From the NCBI RefSeq assembly GCF_051020975.1, contig NC_135038.1, positions 7,686,001 through 7,750,000 of the forward strand: a stretch of DNA of 64,000 bases. Direction: 5' to 3'. The notes below the pieces were generated by a model. It was given only the letters and a program-made list of their open reading frames with translations, made no database searches and was not told the origin of the DNA. The DNA is from Osmia lignaria lignaria. Its lineage: Eukaryota > Arthropoda > Insecta > Hymenoptera > Megachilidae. Numbering within the stretch: the stretch's first letter is position 1; the number at the start of each line of letters is the position of its first letter. This document shows, piece by piece, positions 63,641 through 64,000 of this stretch. The translations under genes and the position numbers were made by a program.

Positions 63641-63775
63641 CGTTCAAATGAATCTAGTTGCGTTCCAGTAGTTTCCAGTATCTACGAAGGATTTACAGTG
63701 CCGTCGTCGTCCGTTACGTCTGTCGCAGCAAGAAAAGTAACGAAAAATAGAAGTGGGAATTTACCGTGAATCACG
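63641..63775 (+). other. probable non-coding first exon of next + strand gene
   Basis: GC-rich, with several CAGT initiator-like words (63666-63697) and a good donor ACG/GTGAGT at 63775/63776. The only ATG (63648) opens a 7-codon upstream frame that stops at 63671, so the coding start would lie in a later exon beyond the window. The transcription start is not fixed; if it lies downstream of 63671 the small frame is not transcribed. Confidence 0.45.
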
Positions 63776-64000
63776 GTGAGTGATGGCGAACGTATCTAAC
63801 GTTCGAACGCATAATAGTTGGGAACGAAAATACCGAAGACTGTAACCACGAATACGCGACCTACCCACGTGTGATGAGAATATCTGTTTTGCATACATGA
63901 CACGATTCCCCGTGCAGCGATTTGTAACGCGTGTCGCGTACACGTCACGTAATCGCAAAAATTCACGCAACATTGAATATTCTTATTGGTTGCCTTGCAC
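63776..64000 (+). other. probable first intron of the next gene
   Basis: Starts with GTGAGTGA and stays CpG-rich to the window edge, as first-intron sequence next to a promoter often does. No acceptor is assigned. Confidence 0.35.

Overview
This window is nuclear DNA of an insect, most likely a hymenopteran (bee-like). It is AT-rich and CpG is not depleted. The only conserved protein I can identify is a Dpr (defective proboscis extension response) immunoglobulin-superfamily cell-surface protein on the + strand. The order is inferred from base composition and gene family; no marker fixes the species.

Layout. Positions 1-39477 hold the 3' part of the dpr gene: a long 5' intron (1-14474), the exon with the first half of the second Ig domain (14475-14694), an intron, the exon with the second half of that domain (18805-18902), a 20.5-kb intron, and the terminal exon (39374-39477). 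The terminal exon encodes a short linker and a hydrophobic C-terminal tail of the kind used for GPI anchoring. All splice phases agree. The signal peptide and first Ig domain lie upstream of the window. Downstream is a probable long 3' UTR, UG-rich just after the stop. A plausible distal poly(A) signal sits near 43495 beside two Pumilio-type motifs.

From about 43.5 to 63.5 kb I find no confident protein-coding gene. Two stretches stand out. The first (50.1-52.2 kb) is a composite of repeats: a promoter-like block, a 187-bp near-perfect inverted repeat, two retroelement-like poly(A)/poly(T) tails in inverted orientation, a 93-bp satellite (five units plus a partial sixth), and 17-bp minisatellites on both sides of it in opposite orientation. 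Each full 93-bp unit carries two motifs resembling CTCF sites, which makes this intergenic block a candidate boundary element. The second (54.8-55.65 kb) has a 286-bp GC-rich, hairpin-rich insertion flanked by a 6-bp direct repeat, then four partial copies of a tRNA-derived SINE-like repeat.

At least eight decayed copies of one short interspersed repeat, on both strands, are scattered from 23.4 to 61.9 kb. At the right edge (63.5-63.8 kb) is a CpG-rich block with a palindromic NRF-1 motif, two E-boxes and a good splice donor. It looks like the promoter and non-coding first exon of a further + strand gene. The remaining open frames look like chance.
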